Below, in pieces: positions 1-8,701 of a stretch of 64,000 nt of DNA (positions within the stretch are counted from its first letter, which is position 1; each line of letters begins with the position of its first letter). The notes under the pieces are model-generated. The model was not told the origin of the DNA. It saw only the letters and a program-made list of their open reading frames with translations, and searched no databases. Source of the DNA: Pedobacter sp. KBW06 (GTDB taxonomy: Bacteria > Bacteroidota > Bacteroidia > Sphingobacteriales > Sphingobacteriaceae); the NCBI RefSeq assembly GCF_003852525.1, contig NZ_QAJL01000004.1, positions 346,009 to 410,008 on the forward strand, written 5' to 3'. The translations under genes were made by a program, and so were the position numbers.

Positions 1-34
1 TCGGATTGTTCAGTTATATATCTATCTCATCAAT

Positions 35-1792
35 TTAATCTATAAACTGTCTGAACCAGATTTCCAAATTCACTATAGCCCTCAATTCTCTGGTGTAATT
101 TTTTTCTCCCGAAATATGTTCATTAACCATCTGAATAATCAAATCCTGATTAAATATTTTTCTGGAGACAAATCGTTCATCAGATAGCGTTTCAATCAAA
201 TAACTACTTAGTTTTGTTTTGAACCATTCTCCCACAGGCACTGTAAACATTTGCTTTTTTCTATAAACATGATCTTCTGAAAAATGATTCAAAGCCAGTT
301 TTTTCAAGATGTACTTCGTGTCATTATTTTTCAATTTCATGTTTCCAGGTACACGCATCATCATTTCAAAGAAACGATAGTCTAAGAAAGGACTTCTTGT
401 CTCCAATGAATTAGCCATGGCCATTTTATCTGGTTTCACCAAATTATTACCAGGTAACAACTGGACTGTATCAAAATATAAAGCTTGATTTATGTTATCT
501 TTATTTGATGATTTAGATATAACATTAGAAAAAAGATTAAAAGCTCCTTCGAGATTAATTTTTTCTTTGAATTCACTCGTATAAAGAGAGTTGATAAAAC
601 CGCCCTCTCTAAAAAGCGAAATCGAATCAAAAAATGCCTTAGAGGACACATCATATTTCTCTAGAGACAGATACTTCGTATATCCTGCAAATAGCTCATC
701 TCCTCCATCACCAGTCAAGACCAATTTATGATCCTTAGCTGCAAATTCAGAAACGATAAAAGTCGGAATAAAAGAGATATCGCCATGAGGTTGATCATTA
801 TACCAAGTTGTTTTTGCCCATAGTTCAACTATATCTGCCTCAAGAATCTTTTCGTGATAATTCAGTCCGTATTTATTTGTGATGTATTTTGCGTACTCTG
901 ATTCATCAAATTCCTTCTCTTTAAATCCGATAGTGTAAGTGTTGAAAGGTTTACCTGTAATTTTATGCATATATGCACAAATCAAACTGGAATCCAATCC
1001 ACCACTTAAAAAGGCACCAACCGGCACATCACTCCTCAATCTTATTTTAGTCGCATCAAGCAACAATTCATCTATATCTTTTAAATATTCCTCGTCGGAA
1101 CAAACGAGATCTTCTTTTGAATTTTCAAGCTTCCAATACTGCGTCTTGGCTATTGAATAGTTCCCAAGGTCAATTTCATAAAAATATCCTGGTTGAATAT
1201 GACTGACGTATTTAAAAATAGTCTGGGGAATAGGAACATAATTGTAAACCAAAAAATTATGAATTGCCTGATCATTAATTGTATTATCGAAACCAGGGTA
1301 CTTCGTAAAAGTCTTGATCTCCGATGAGAAAAGGACAGTATCGTCCTTCTGATAGATATAAAGAGGCTTTACACCAAGCCGGTCTCTATATAAAGAAAGT
1401 TTGTTTTTAATTTTATCAATTATGGCAATCGCAAACATACCATTTAGCTTATTAACAAAGTTGGCTCCATATGCCTGATAAGCGACCAGCAAAACCTCGG
1501 TATCAGAACTACTTTTGAAAGCATACCCCAGATCAATCAGCTCTTGCTTCAGCTCTATGTAATTATATATTTCCCCATTCTGAACAAGAACTATATTTTC
1601 ATCATCCGAAATGAATGGTTGATGCCCGCTTTCAATATCAATAATAGAGAGTCTTGTGTTTAAGATAAAAGCGTTTTCTACTTTATAAAACCCGTGATCA
1701 TCAGGTCCGCGATGTTGAATTGTTTTCACAAAGCTATTTATCACTGATGAATCAAATCCGTTCTTGCAAATTAATCCTGCTATTCCGCACAT
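35..1792 (-). CDS. asnB: Asparagine synthetase (glutamine-hydrolysing) family amidotransferase, capsule-locus type
   Basis: A 585-residue AsnB-type protein. It opens with MCGIAG, so Cys2 is the class II glutaminase nucleophile after Met removal, and the glutaminase domain spans about residues 1-200. The C-terminal synthetase domain carries the ATP-pyrophosphatase PP-loop SGGLDSS at residues 263-269 and a TGDGGDELFAGY motif. Length and both active sites look intact. In the family the reaction is ATP-dependent transfer of glutamine ammonia to a carboxylate, classically aspartate. At the end of a polysaccharide cluster, AsnB paralogs (for example WbpS of Pseudomonas O-antigen loci) are thought to amidate uronic acids instead. 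That fits the dehydrogenase at 16237-17736, but it is inference; a housekeeping asparagine synthetase cannot be excluded. It diverges from the sugar transferase at 1859, with 66 bp between them. Confidence 0.9.
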   Translation of the reverse strand: MCGIAGLICKNGFDSSVINSFVKTIQHRGPDDHGFYKVENAFILNTRLSIIDIESGHQPFISDDENIVLVQNGEIYNYIELKQELIDLGYAFKSSSDTEVLLVAYQAYGANFVNKLNGMFAIAIIDKIKNKLSLYRDRLGVKPLYIYQKDDTVLFSSEIKTFTKYPGFDNTINDQAIHNFLVYNYVPIPQTIFKYVSHIQPGYFYEIDLGNYSIAKTQYWKLENSKEDLVCSDEEYLKDIDELLLDATKIRLRSDVPVGAFLSGGLDSSLICAYMHKITGKPFNTYTIGFKEKEFDESEYAKYITNKYGLNYHEKILEADIVELWAKTTWYNDQPHGDISFIPTFIVSEFAAKDHKLVLTGDGGDELFAGYTKYLSLEKYDVSSKAFFDSISLFREGGFINSLYTSEFKEKINLEGAFNLFSNVISKSSNKDNINQALYFDTVQLLPGNNLVKPDKMAMANSLETRSPFLDYRFFEMMMRVPGNMKLKNNDTKYILKKLALNHFSEDHVYRKKQMFTVPVGEWFKTKLSSYLIETLSDERFVSRKIFNQDLIIQMVNEHISGEKNYTRELRAIVNLEIWFRQFID

Positions 1793-1802
1793 ATTTTTTA
1801 TA

Positions 1803-1810
1803 TATATTTG
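1803..1810 (+). promoter_or_regulatory. Bacteroidota -7 promoter element (TAnnTTTG) for the sugar transferase
   Basis: TATATTTG matches the Bacteroidota housekeeping -7 consensus TAnnTTTG and lies about 49 bp before the ATG at 1859 in the short divergent gap. I saw no clear TTTG -33 box at the usual spacing, so this is a moderate-confidence assignment from one element. Confidence 0.4.
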
Positions 1811-1858
1811 CGAATATACAAGTTTATGATACTATACATATAGTTTTAGCCTTTTTGA

Positions 1859-2470
1859 ATGATTTTATTTTTTGACAAATTAATAGCTTTTTTTGCGCTT
1901 ATCCTTCTTTCTCCTCTTTTGATTATCGTTGCAGTATTGATTATTATTGACTCGAAGGGGCCCATTTTCTTCAGGCAAGTAAGGGTAGGTAGAAATCTCA
2001 AAATTTTTAGAATATATAAGTTCAGATCGATGACCCATAGCACTTCCAGATTTACCGGAGAGGTATCAGAAAACTTAAGTACTGAGGAAAAGCAAAAGCT
2101 TCGTGAAAATTTTCAGACAACGGGAACAAATGATAGCCGAATTACCAAAATCGGAAAGTTCATCCGGAAGACCAGTCTTGATGAGCTTCCTCAAATCCTG
2201 AACGTTCTATATGGAGATATGAGCATTGTAGGACCTAGACCAGACACCCCAGTTCAGGAAGTCGATTACAAACCTGAGCAATGGAAACAGAGGCACCAGG
2301 TCAGACCTGGGATCACTGGTTTAGCCCAAGTAAGTGGCAGAAGCAACATCACCTTTGAGAATAGAATTAATGCCGACCTAGAATATGTTAAAAATAAGTC
2401 TACCTTATTATATCTAAGAATAATTTTCCTTACATTTTATCAGGTTGTATCGAACAAGGGGACTAATTAA
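1859..2470 (+). CDS. Initiating sugar transferase (bacterial sugar transferase / WcaJ-PglC type)
   Basis: A 203-residue protein of the polyprenyl-phosphate hexose-1-phosphate transferase superfamily, in the short PglC-like form without the multi-helix WcaJ N-terminus. An N-terminal membrane helix (about residues 5-30) precedes the family hallmarks: the KFRSM motif near residue 55, a TSLDELPQ...GDMSIVGPRP block near residues 100-125, and RPGITGLAQVSGR. The family links the first sugar phosphate to undecaprenyl phosphate at the inner membrane. It is on the plus strand between minus-strand genes; its end overlaps the aldolase end by 8 bp in convergent orientation. In the same locus the flippase, EpsG-like polymerase and Wza/Wzz genes suggest a Wzx/Wzy pathway for which this would be the priming enzyme. 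The donor sugar cannot be told from sequence. Confidence 0.93.
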   Translation: MILFFDKLIAFFALILLSPLLIIVAVLIIIDSKGPIFFRQVRVGRNLKIFRIYKFRSMTHSTSRFTGEVSENLSTEEKQKLRENFQTTGTNDSRITKIGKFIRKTSLDELPQILNVLYGDMSIVGPRPDTPVQEVDYKPEQWKQRHQVRPGITGLAQVSGRSNITFENRINADLEYVKNKSTLLYLRIIFLTFYQVVSNKGTN

Positions 2471-3290
2471 AAGCAAAGCCTTGAATTTTTATTTTTTTTT
2501 CAACGATATTATTTACGGCATTAACAAAATCAGTATGAGCTTCTATAAAATAGTCTTCAGATTGTTTTAAAAGAAAGGTTTCAAAAGCTCTCAGTCTCTT
2601 AACTTCTTCACCAATTCCATCTAGGTTATTATTAAATGAATTCGTCATTGATCTGGAAAGAATTGCCATTGAAGAGCCTAACCTTACATGTTCTGAAAGT
2701 ATAGATTTACCCGCTATAAGTCCTCCTTCCAGATTTGCAATTCCTCCTATTCCAAATTTCAGTCCTTTATCTTTTATTTTTTTTACAAGATAATCAACAA
2801 TACCAGTGGATATTAATTCAAACATAAAACTCAAACCCATTCCTAGGTGAAGATCATTTAAACCAATATGAATCTCATCTATTCCTTTAAGTGCAAGAAT
2901 ATTGTCAACTCGGCAAAACGCTTCAGGTGTTTCTAAAAGCAAAGTTGTACCAACTCTTCCGTCTACTATTGCCAAAAAACGTTCCACTTCAAAATGAGAT
3001 TTGAAGAAAGGTAGCATAATTATATCTGCTCCTCTATCAATAATTTCATTAATCTCTGAAAATGAGTGCTCATGGATGGGATTACACCTAACCAGAAGCT
3101 TACTTCGCTTGAGTTCCTTTCTGATAGGATCAATATCTTGGATCTGATGATGTAGACTAATGACTGTATCTAAATGTCCTTGTCTTTCGGTCTTTCCTAT
3201 AATCTCCAAATCTAGGAATATGCGATCGACTCCCATCTCATCAAATATTCTGGCTCTTTCCGGCTTGTTTTCTATAATCAAGAATTCCAT
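2463..3290 (-). CDS. HpcH/HpaI aldolase / citrate lyase-family protein
   Basis: A 275-residue protein resembling the HpcH/HpaI-type TIM-barrel aldolase family. Visible features are an early FLDLE segment, an RCNP stretch (often RxN in the family), a central IIMLPFF segment like the family's (I/V)xxPk motif, TTLLLETPEAF containing the metal-ligand-type glutamate, and IHIGLNDLHLGMG with the family's (G)xxDL aspartate. These enzymes cleave or form C-C bonds with pyruvate or acetyl-CoA-like units and Mg2+. Here the gene is embedded at the end of the polysaccharide operon and overlaps the flippase start by 13 bp, so it is probably co-translated. Its substrate is unknown; a role in making or editing a keto-acid decoration is only a guess. 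The barrel call is firm, the exact reaction is not. Confidence 0.75.
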   Translation of the reverse strand: MEFLIIENKPERARIFDEMGVDRIFLDLEIIGKTERQGHLDTVISLHHQIQDIDPIRKELKRSKLLVRCNPIHEHSFSEINEIIDRGADIIMLPFFKSHFEVERFLAIVDGRVGTTLLLETPEAFCRVDNILALKGIDEIHIGLNDLHLGMGLSFMFELISTGIVDYLVKKIKDKGLKFGIGGIANLEGGLIAGKSILSEHVRLGSSMAILSRSMTNSFNNNLDGIGEEVKRLRAFETFLLKQSEDYFIEAHTDFVNAVNNIVEKKIKIQGFAFN

Positions 3291-4552
3291 TTCTCTTTTT
3301 CTCCCTTTAAACTTAGGTATAACATTACTAATCCAACCAACAATTGAATAACTCCTATCAGCGATGTACTATATGGAATATAAACAACATCCATTTCATT
3401 AATTAAAATAATAGAATTAAATACGAGCTTCATTAACACCAATAAAATAGACAAATAAAGTACCGCCTTAAAGTTTTTTATAGCATATAATGAATTTATA
3501 ACAATAGCATTTGCACCTGACATTACAAGCATAGGAACGTACCCCATTGTAACCTTACTAATCTCTCTCATATTAGACTCATTAAGTCCTGCAATACCAT
3601 AAAATACATGTACAATTAGGTCATTAAAAATGATAAATATTAAGGCAGTAAAAAGCCCAAGAGCAGATGTTATTCCCAGTATTTCTTTAAACTTACGGAT
3701 GAACTCCTTTATCTTGTGTGTAGTATATAACCTTACAAAGGTAGGAAATGATGTAACCGCCATTGAAGTGAGATACACAGATACAGGGAGTAAATAAATT
3801 TTTTCCGAATATGAAAGGATAGAAAGAGAACCACCGGAAAACCTGGAAGCAAATACTTTATCAATCAATGGATTAATAAAAAGTATTCCGTTACTTACAA
3901 TTGAAAGTAATAACATTTTATATGAAAAAGAGGCTCCCGTTTTAACCTCTTTGATTTTGCTTAGTTTTAAGCCCTCAAACTTACTATTAAAAACAATCGA
4001 TCCTAACCGAACGATTGAGGCGACAATTACTCCACAGGCCAGCACATACAACTGCTTTGATAACAATAAAAAAAGTATGATCACACCATTAAAAATAAGC
4101 GTTCCTAATGATGGTATAAGAAATTTGTCTTTGTGATTTAAGTAGGGAACAAAAACTGCTGTAATTGCATTTGGAATTACAGAAAGTAATGAAATAGTGA
4201 TTAGCAAAAAGGTATCTAACTGATAAATAGAACCCAATACAATAATCAGTATAACAAGGAAAATAGAGGTCAGGAGCAGTATCCTTCTAATAGAATAATA
4301 AATAACGGCCTCAACTTCGTCTTCAAACTGAACAATAAGCGGAAGAATGATAGCGCCAACCGTTGTAACAGATAACAAATTATTTATAAAATCCGGAATG
4401 GTTAAAAGCAATATAATTTTATCAGAAGTGGCTGAAATATGATGTGTACTTGCTATTACAATTTCCCTTATATATCCACTTACCCGCCCTAATAATATTC
4501 CTATAGAATATATAATACTTGTGTTAAGCAGTAGTTTTTTTATACGCTCCAC
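3278..4552 (-). CDS. Polysaccharide flippase (MurJ/Wzx-like, MOP superfamily)
   Basis: A 424-residue, very hydrophobic protein with roughly twelve predicted membrane spans spread over its length. The N-terminus (SIIYSIGILLGRVSGYIREIVIAS) has the pattern of MurJ/Wzx-type MOP exporters: an early helix followed by GR.SGYIRE and a cytoplasmic arginine-rich turn. Such proteins flip undecaprenyl-linked oligosaccharide across the inner membrane. It sits 2 bp downstream of the GT-B-like gene and overlaps the aldolase, consistent with one operon. The repeat-unit flippase is expected in this locus because a polymerase (5829-6791) and a Wza/Wzz pair are present. Its resemblance is closer to the MurJ branch than to typical O-antigen Wzx, as judged only by the N-terminal pattern. 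Confidence 0.82.
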   Translation of the reverse strand: MERIKKLLLNTSIIYSIGILLGRVSGYIREIVIASTHHISATSDKIILLLTIPDFINNLLSVTTVGAIILPLIVQFEDEVEAVIYYSIRRILLLTSIFLVILIIVLGSIYQLDTFLLITISLLSVIPNAITAVFVPYLNHKDKFLIPSLGTLIFNGVIILFLLLSKQLYVLACGVIVASIVRLGSIVFNSKFEGLKLSKIKEVKTGASFSYKMLLLSIVSNGILFINPLIDKVFASRFSGGSLSILSYSEKIYLLPVSVYLTSMAVTSFPTFVRLYTTHKIKEFIRKFKEILGITSALGLFTALIFIIFNDLIVHVFYGIAGLNESNMREISKVTMGYVPMLVMSGANAIVINSLYAIKNFKAVLYLSILLVLMKLVFNSIILINEMDVVYIPYSTSLIGVIQLLVGLVMLYLSLKGEKEKWNS

Positions 4553-4554
4553 TA

Positions 4555-5802
4555 TTATTTAGTCAGTTTTTTAATCAAAATTTTTATTTTGTTGACAGCG
4601 CCTTTTTCAAAAAAACTCGTTAGCTCAACCATCTTTCTATTCTCCATATTTTCCATTAGATTGTTCCTTAACTCATCAAGATCGGAAGAATAAATAAAGG
4701 GATCTTTACTAAGTTCAGGCCAGTGATATAATTCGTCTGGATTTTGATTAAAAGTAAAAGACTTCTTATTAGACACAACAGATTGTACAACAATTGTAGA
4801 GCTATATGAGAGCACATAATCCGATATAGCAATCGCCTCATAAATGCTTAAGTCAGGGCAAACACGATAATGAGGTTTATCAGCAATAAACTTTATATAA
4901 TTATCTGCATGGTCAGATGGATGAGGACGCAAAATAATCTGAATTCCAAATTTCTCAGCAACTTCATCCAGAATCGCAAAAATTGAATTATTCATTTCTG
5001 TTCCATCCAGCTCTGCCTTAATGGAAAGATCTTCGTTAAAGACATAGTTTCTCGTCGGCCCAAAAAGTAAGATTTTTTTTCCGGATAAACCTCGATTTCT
5101 TTTTAAGCGTTCAATATCCAGTGAGTTAATGGTTTCTATCGTTTCATCCAGAATAGGTTGTCCATATGGATAGAATTTAGATTCAATATTACCTCTTGAT
5201 CTGAGTTTTTCCGATACCGATTGATTCATGACAACGATATGATCTGCAGATGGTACAGGATAGTCATCACCGAACAGATCCAGGATCTGAAGACTTTGTA
5301 TGCCAAGGCCTTTTGCCGCCTTTAAGGCAGCTGATTCAAATCGGGGAGATGTGGTGGTAATCACCAAATCTGGTTTTATTTGACTAAAGATAGTGGTTAA
5401 TACATTGTATGGATAAAAAGCCTGACGTTTTCGTTTACTATAAATCTCGGCTGCAGTTTCTTCATCCGTCTGCAGGACAAGATCATAATAAGAAAGCCCA
5501 AGATAAAACATGGATTCAAATTTGGATAAACCAATATTTGGATTATAATTTTCAGTTAACAGACTAGATCCATACCCTAAAATCTTATCAATGTCTTTAT
5601 CAAAAATTGAGGCAAACTTACTGAGTGGGCAAAAAACAGCTTCATCGTATTTTTTTTTGATGAATGGAATTGCACCATTTAGCGGTAGTATTAACACATC
5701 CAATTCATCTTCATTAATAAGACTCTCAGCAATCTTATCCAAAATAGTAATATGTCCCCCTCCGTAACCTACGAATAATACCTTCTTCTTTTGTTTTTGC
5801 AT
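4555..5802 (-). CDS. GT-B-like capsule transferase (CDP-glycerol transferase / polysialyltransferase-like fold)
   Basis: A 415-residue soluble protein with two Rossmann-like halves. The N-terminus (VLFVGYGGGHITIL) resembles the glycine-rich start of GT-B glycosyltransferases. The C-terminal half has IILRPHPSD, followed by SYSSTIVVQSV, the arrangement seen in capsule polymer transferases such as the CDP-glycerol glycerophosphotransferase and polysialyltransferase families (RPHP followed by a serine-rich phosphate-binding loop). It is the only glycosyltransferase-like gene in the visible operon besides the priming enzyme, so it is a candidate for adding the nonulosonic acid or a polyol phosphate. 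Further transferases probably lie left of the window. Donor and acceptor are not assignable from sequence. Confidence 0.65.
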   Translation of the reverse strand: MQKQKKKVLFVGYGGGHITILDKIAESLINEDELDVLILPLNGAIPFIKKKYDEAVFCPLSKFASIFDKDIDKILGYGSSLLTENYNPNIGLSKFESMFYLGLSYYDLVLQTDEETAAEIYSKRKRQAFYPYNVLTTIFSQIKPDLVITTTSPRFESAALKAAKGLGIQSLQILDLFGDDYPVPSADHIVVMNQSVSEKLRSRGNIESKFYPYGQPILDETIETINSLDIERLKRNRGLSGKKILLFGPTRNYVFNEDLSIKAELDGTEMNNSIFAILDEVAEKFGIQIILRPHPSDHADNYIKFIADKPHYRVCPDLSIYEAIAISDYVLSYSSTIVVQSVVSNKKSFTFNQNPDELYHWPELSKDPFIYSSDLDELRNNLMENMENRKMVELTSFFEKGAVNKIKILIKKLTK

Positions 5803-5828
5803 TTTAGATATTTTAAGTCTTTACAGCC

Positions 5829-6791
5829 CTAGACAAGTCTATTTTCAAAGGTTGCATTTGTAATAGTGATGTTATATAAAGGAAATAATAATAAACAATA
5901 TTGATAAGAGATAAATCCCATCCCTTCAAACCAAAACATTATAAGCATAGGAATAAAAAAACCTAAATATTCTTTTTTTATTTTTCTTTTGCTGGCTATC
6001 ATCACAACTAGAAATACTCCAATTAAATATAAAGCCGAATATGCAACTGCTCGAGCATATTGGGCTTTTTTAAGGCTTTCAATCAAAGTCCCTCGTATCA
6101 ATAAACCCCATATTGAACTAAGTCCTGTATAAGATTCTCCTTCATCAGAATAGCCACTTGCTCCCTCTGAAACTCCCTGATATTTATTCTGAACAGCAAC
6201 AATAATACTAACAGACAAAATTACAACAAGACTTTTAAATAAAATAGGGTTATTTTTTGAGAATGATTTCCTGTAAAAAAAGAGAATGAGAAAATAACAA
6301 ATAAATGTCCCTGAACTTAACATTGAGAAAAGCAATGATATGATTAGAAGAATCAAATTTTTACGTTCACTAAATAAGTAAACATATAAATAGCCAAATG
6401 AACAAGCTCCTAAGCTGACACGAATCGAGAAAAAGAAGGGCAGAAACAAGATAAGCAGTTGCAAAGGATTGAATTTCTTCTGCTTAGCATTAAAAAAAAG
6501 TATTGGAATTAAAATCGCAGACAATAAAACTGCATTATAAAAGTTTGGCAACTTTAATAACCAGATCATGAAAAAGGCATAAACTGATACAAATCGAGCA
6601 TAGTGAATATACCCTAATCCTTCCATTCCAGAATCAGCGTTTGATATAAAATTAATCTGAGAAAAGAAACCATCTTCATACAGATCCTCTCCAAACAAAT
6701 TCAGCTTAAAAAAAAATGATGCTACAATAAAAAAGAGAATACCTATCGCAATAAAGAGATAATTCCTCAGTATATAAACAGGTATTCTCAT
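5829..6791 (-). CDS. EpsG-family repeat-unit polymerase-like membrane protein (Wzy role)
   Basis: A 320-residue protein with about eight or nine hydrophobic segments and a short hydrophilic loop near residues 205-225 (KYQGVSEGASGYSDEGES). The size, topology and aromatic-rich spans match EpsG/Wzy-type polymerases, which join lipid-linked repeat units in the periplasm; these families have little conserved sequence, so the call rests mainly on topology and position. It lies 6 bp after the WbpG-like gene and 26 bp before the GT-B-like gene. The protein is slightly short for the family (often 350-400 residues) but has its own start Met with an ordinary gap, so I see no sign of truncation. Confidence 0.6.
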   Translation of the reverse strand: MRIPVYILRNYLFIAIGILFFIVASFFFKLNLFGEDLYEDGFFSQINFISNADSGMEGLGYIHYARFVSVYAFFMIWLLKLPNFYNAVLLSAILIPILFFNAKQKKFNPLQLLILFLPFFFSIRVSLGACSFGYLYVYLFSERKNLILLIISLLFSMLSSGTFICYFLILFFYRKSFSKNNPILFKSLVVILSVSIIVAVQNKYQGVSEGASGYSDEGESYTGLSSIWGLLIRGTLIESLKKAQYARAVAYSALYLIGVFLVVMIASKRKIKKEYLGFFIPMLIMFWFEGMGFISYQYCLLLFPLYNITITNATFENRLV

Positions 6792-6797
6792 GTTAGT

Positions 6798-8033
6798 CTA
6801 GTCCTCAATGCCAGTACCAGCTACATTATGTCTTAATTTCCAATCGCCTTTTTCATCCTTACCCCATAGGTGAGGGGAGCGAAATCTGTCAGCCAATTCA
6901 TTACGGAAGTAATCAGGATCAATGTCAAGATATTCCATGATTTCATTAAAATAGCGATCAGGAAACTCTCCATCGAATCGTTTGACTAATGCAACCCCTT
7001 CTTCTCTTGTAATATGACTGTTTCTGATTTCCTGGGCAGCATCATAAGTAGCTCTACCTATTCCGAATTTAGTATAAGTAGTGAAGTAGTGTAGATCATC
7101 AATTTTGTCATCGATACTATTATACTTACTGTAAGTCCCTTGAGTTCTAAAAGGACGTGCCTTAAATCCTGTATTTTCCACTGCATAATAATATACTTCC
7201 TGAGGAGTCCATTTAAGGTAATAGCCCAAGTAATGAATTTCTACATTAGATTTCTCCAATTCAGTGGCATCCGCCGGAAGAAAAGATAATAAATCATTCA
7301 ACGGAACATTATATTTTTCTCTGAGTTCACGAATAGAAACCCCTCCAAGAAAAATTTCATCCAGATTTTTATAACTATAATATGATTTGTCTCGTAAAGA
7401 TGTTGCGTTATCGGCAATTGGATTGCCATACTCAGCTTCGTTTTCTCCATAAAAAATCAATGGAATACCGTAACGTGCAGCAATTTTTGGTGCCAAATTT
7501 TTCTGACCAAGGATGAAGGTCTGAAATGGGTGATATAAATTTTCGATAGATAGCTTGGTCAATAATTTCATTACCTTACCATTTCGATTGAAAGAGATGT
7601 TATCGAAACCGGAGTCCAGCCAGTTGTGAAAATTCTTATAGCCATAATCTGTATACAAGATCGGAGGCCAGGTACATGTCAACGGGTTCATTCCGTACTT
7701 GTATTTTAAGACATGGGCCTGATAAGCACTGTCTTTTCCACCACTTCCGGGTACAAGACAATCATAACTTCCGTCCTTACTTCTATGCTTATCCAATAGC
7801 TGAAGTAGTTCTTCTTCTCTTTTATGCCAATCGATTCTTTCTTTTGCTTCAGCAGTTCTACAAGCATCACAAACCCCATGCTCATCAAAGTTCATGGTCG
7901 TTTTTTTACTATCTTTAGTATGCTTAAATTCTATTGTTGATGCAGGACGCTGATTAGACATCACACATTTCTTACAGAACTTAACTTCTTGCGGAAGACC
8001 ATAGTAAGCTTCCAATTGTTTTTTATCCTCCAT
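6798..8033 (-). CDS. N-acetyl sugar amidotransferase (WbpG/PseA-type), acetamidino-forming
   Basis: A 411-residue PP-loop amidotransferase. It has two zinc-knuckle CxxC pairs near the N-terminus (FCKKC and CDAC) and an ATP-pyrophosphatase PP-loop PGSGGKDS around residues 94-101. Homologs such as WbpG and PseA use ammonia to convert a sugar N-acetyl group into an acetamidino group, with the ammonia delivered by a HisH/HisF pair. Its start overlaps the hisH-type stop by 1 bp, and hisF-type lies directly upstream, giving the classic trio HisF2-HisH2-WbpG. In this nonulosonic-acid locus the likely target is an acetamido group of a legionaminic-type sugar. The pathway inference is strong from gene order; the exact position modified is not visible. 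Confidence 0.9.
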   Translation of the reverse strand: MEDKKQLEAYYGLPQEVKFCKKCVMSNQRPASTIEFKHTKDSKKTTMNFDEHGVCDACRTAEAKERIDWHKREEELLQLLDKHRSKDGSYDCLVPGSGGKDSAYQAHVLKYKYGMNPLTCTWPPILYTDYGYKNFHNWLDSGFDNISFNRNGKVMKLLTKLSIENLYHPFQTFILGQKNLAPKIAARYGIPLIFYGENEAEYGNPIADNATSLRDKSYYSYKNLDEIFLGGVSIRELREKYNVPLNDLLSFLPADATELEKSNVEIHYLGYYLKWTPQEVYYYAVENTGFKARPFRTQGTYSKYNSIDDKIDDLHYFTTYTKFGIGRATYDAAQEIRNSHITREEGVALVKRFDGEFPDRYFNEIMEYLDIDPDYFRNELADRFRSPHLWGKDEKGDWKLRHNVAGTGIED

Positions 8034-8701
8034 TATATTAAATTATTTAGGGTGGCCCAATTTTTATATATTGATAATCCTTTAAGTGTACTTTTCTCTG
8101 GATGGAACTGAGTTGCAAAGATATTATCTTTACTGATAGCTGAACAATATTCTATCCCATCATAGTTTGTTTTTGTTAAGATATCCATATCATTTGATGG
8201 GTCTACATAGTAGGAATGAACAAAGTACATAAATTCGTTATTCACTACATCCATTAATGGTGTATCGCTCCATTTCTTTTCAAATTCATAAATTGAATTC
8301 CAGGCGATTTGCGGAACTTTTACCTTTCTACCATCAAGATCCGCAGGAAACTTCCTAATAGTTCCAGGAACGAGATTCAGCCCCTCTCCTGTGCCAAATT
8401 CCTCACTTTTAGTGAACAGCAGCTGGAGGCCAAGGCAGATTCCAAATATCGGTTTTTTTTCTGCAGCAGCTTTCTTTATCGTTTCAATAAGGTTCAGATC
8501 TGCCAAATTATCCATAGCCTCAATGAATGCACCTACTCCAGGTAAGATCAAAGCATCAGCATTGTCTATATCTTCTGCTTTTGAACTAATTATCGCGTTG
8601 ATCCCAACAGTATCACAAGCCTGCTTTACACTAAACAAATTGCCTAAGTGATAATCTATAATGGTTACTTTTTTTAAATTATTATTTATCATATCCTGCA
8701 T
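8033..8701 (-). CDS. hisH: HisH-type glutaminase subunit (HisH2)
   Basis: A 222-residue class I glutamine amidotransferase of the HisH family. The nucleophile is Cys89 in FGICLGLQ, and the His/Glu of the triad lie in the C-terminal QFHPEKS. An oxyanion-type GVGAF stretch precedes it. In histidine biosynthesis HisH feeds ammonia to HisF. Here it lies between a HisF-type and a WbpG-type gene in a polysaccharide operon, without other his genes nearby, so it most likely feeds the amidotransferase at 6798-8033. The start overlaps the HisF-type stop by 13 bp; a second in-frame Met at 8692 is an alternative start. The family assignment is firm; the dedicated role is inferred from context. Confidence 0.92.
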   Translation of the reverse strand: MQDMINNNLKKVTIIDYHLGNLFSVKQACDTVGINAIISSKAEDIDNADALILPGVGAFIEAMDNLADLNLIETIKKAAAEKKPIFGICLGLQLLFTKSEEFGTGEGLNLVPGTIRKFPADLDGRKVKVPQIAWNSIYEFEKKWSDTPLMDVVNNEFMYFVHSYYVDPSNDMDILTKTNYDGIEYCSAISKDNIFATQFHPEKSTLKGLSIYKNWATLNNLI

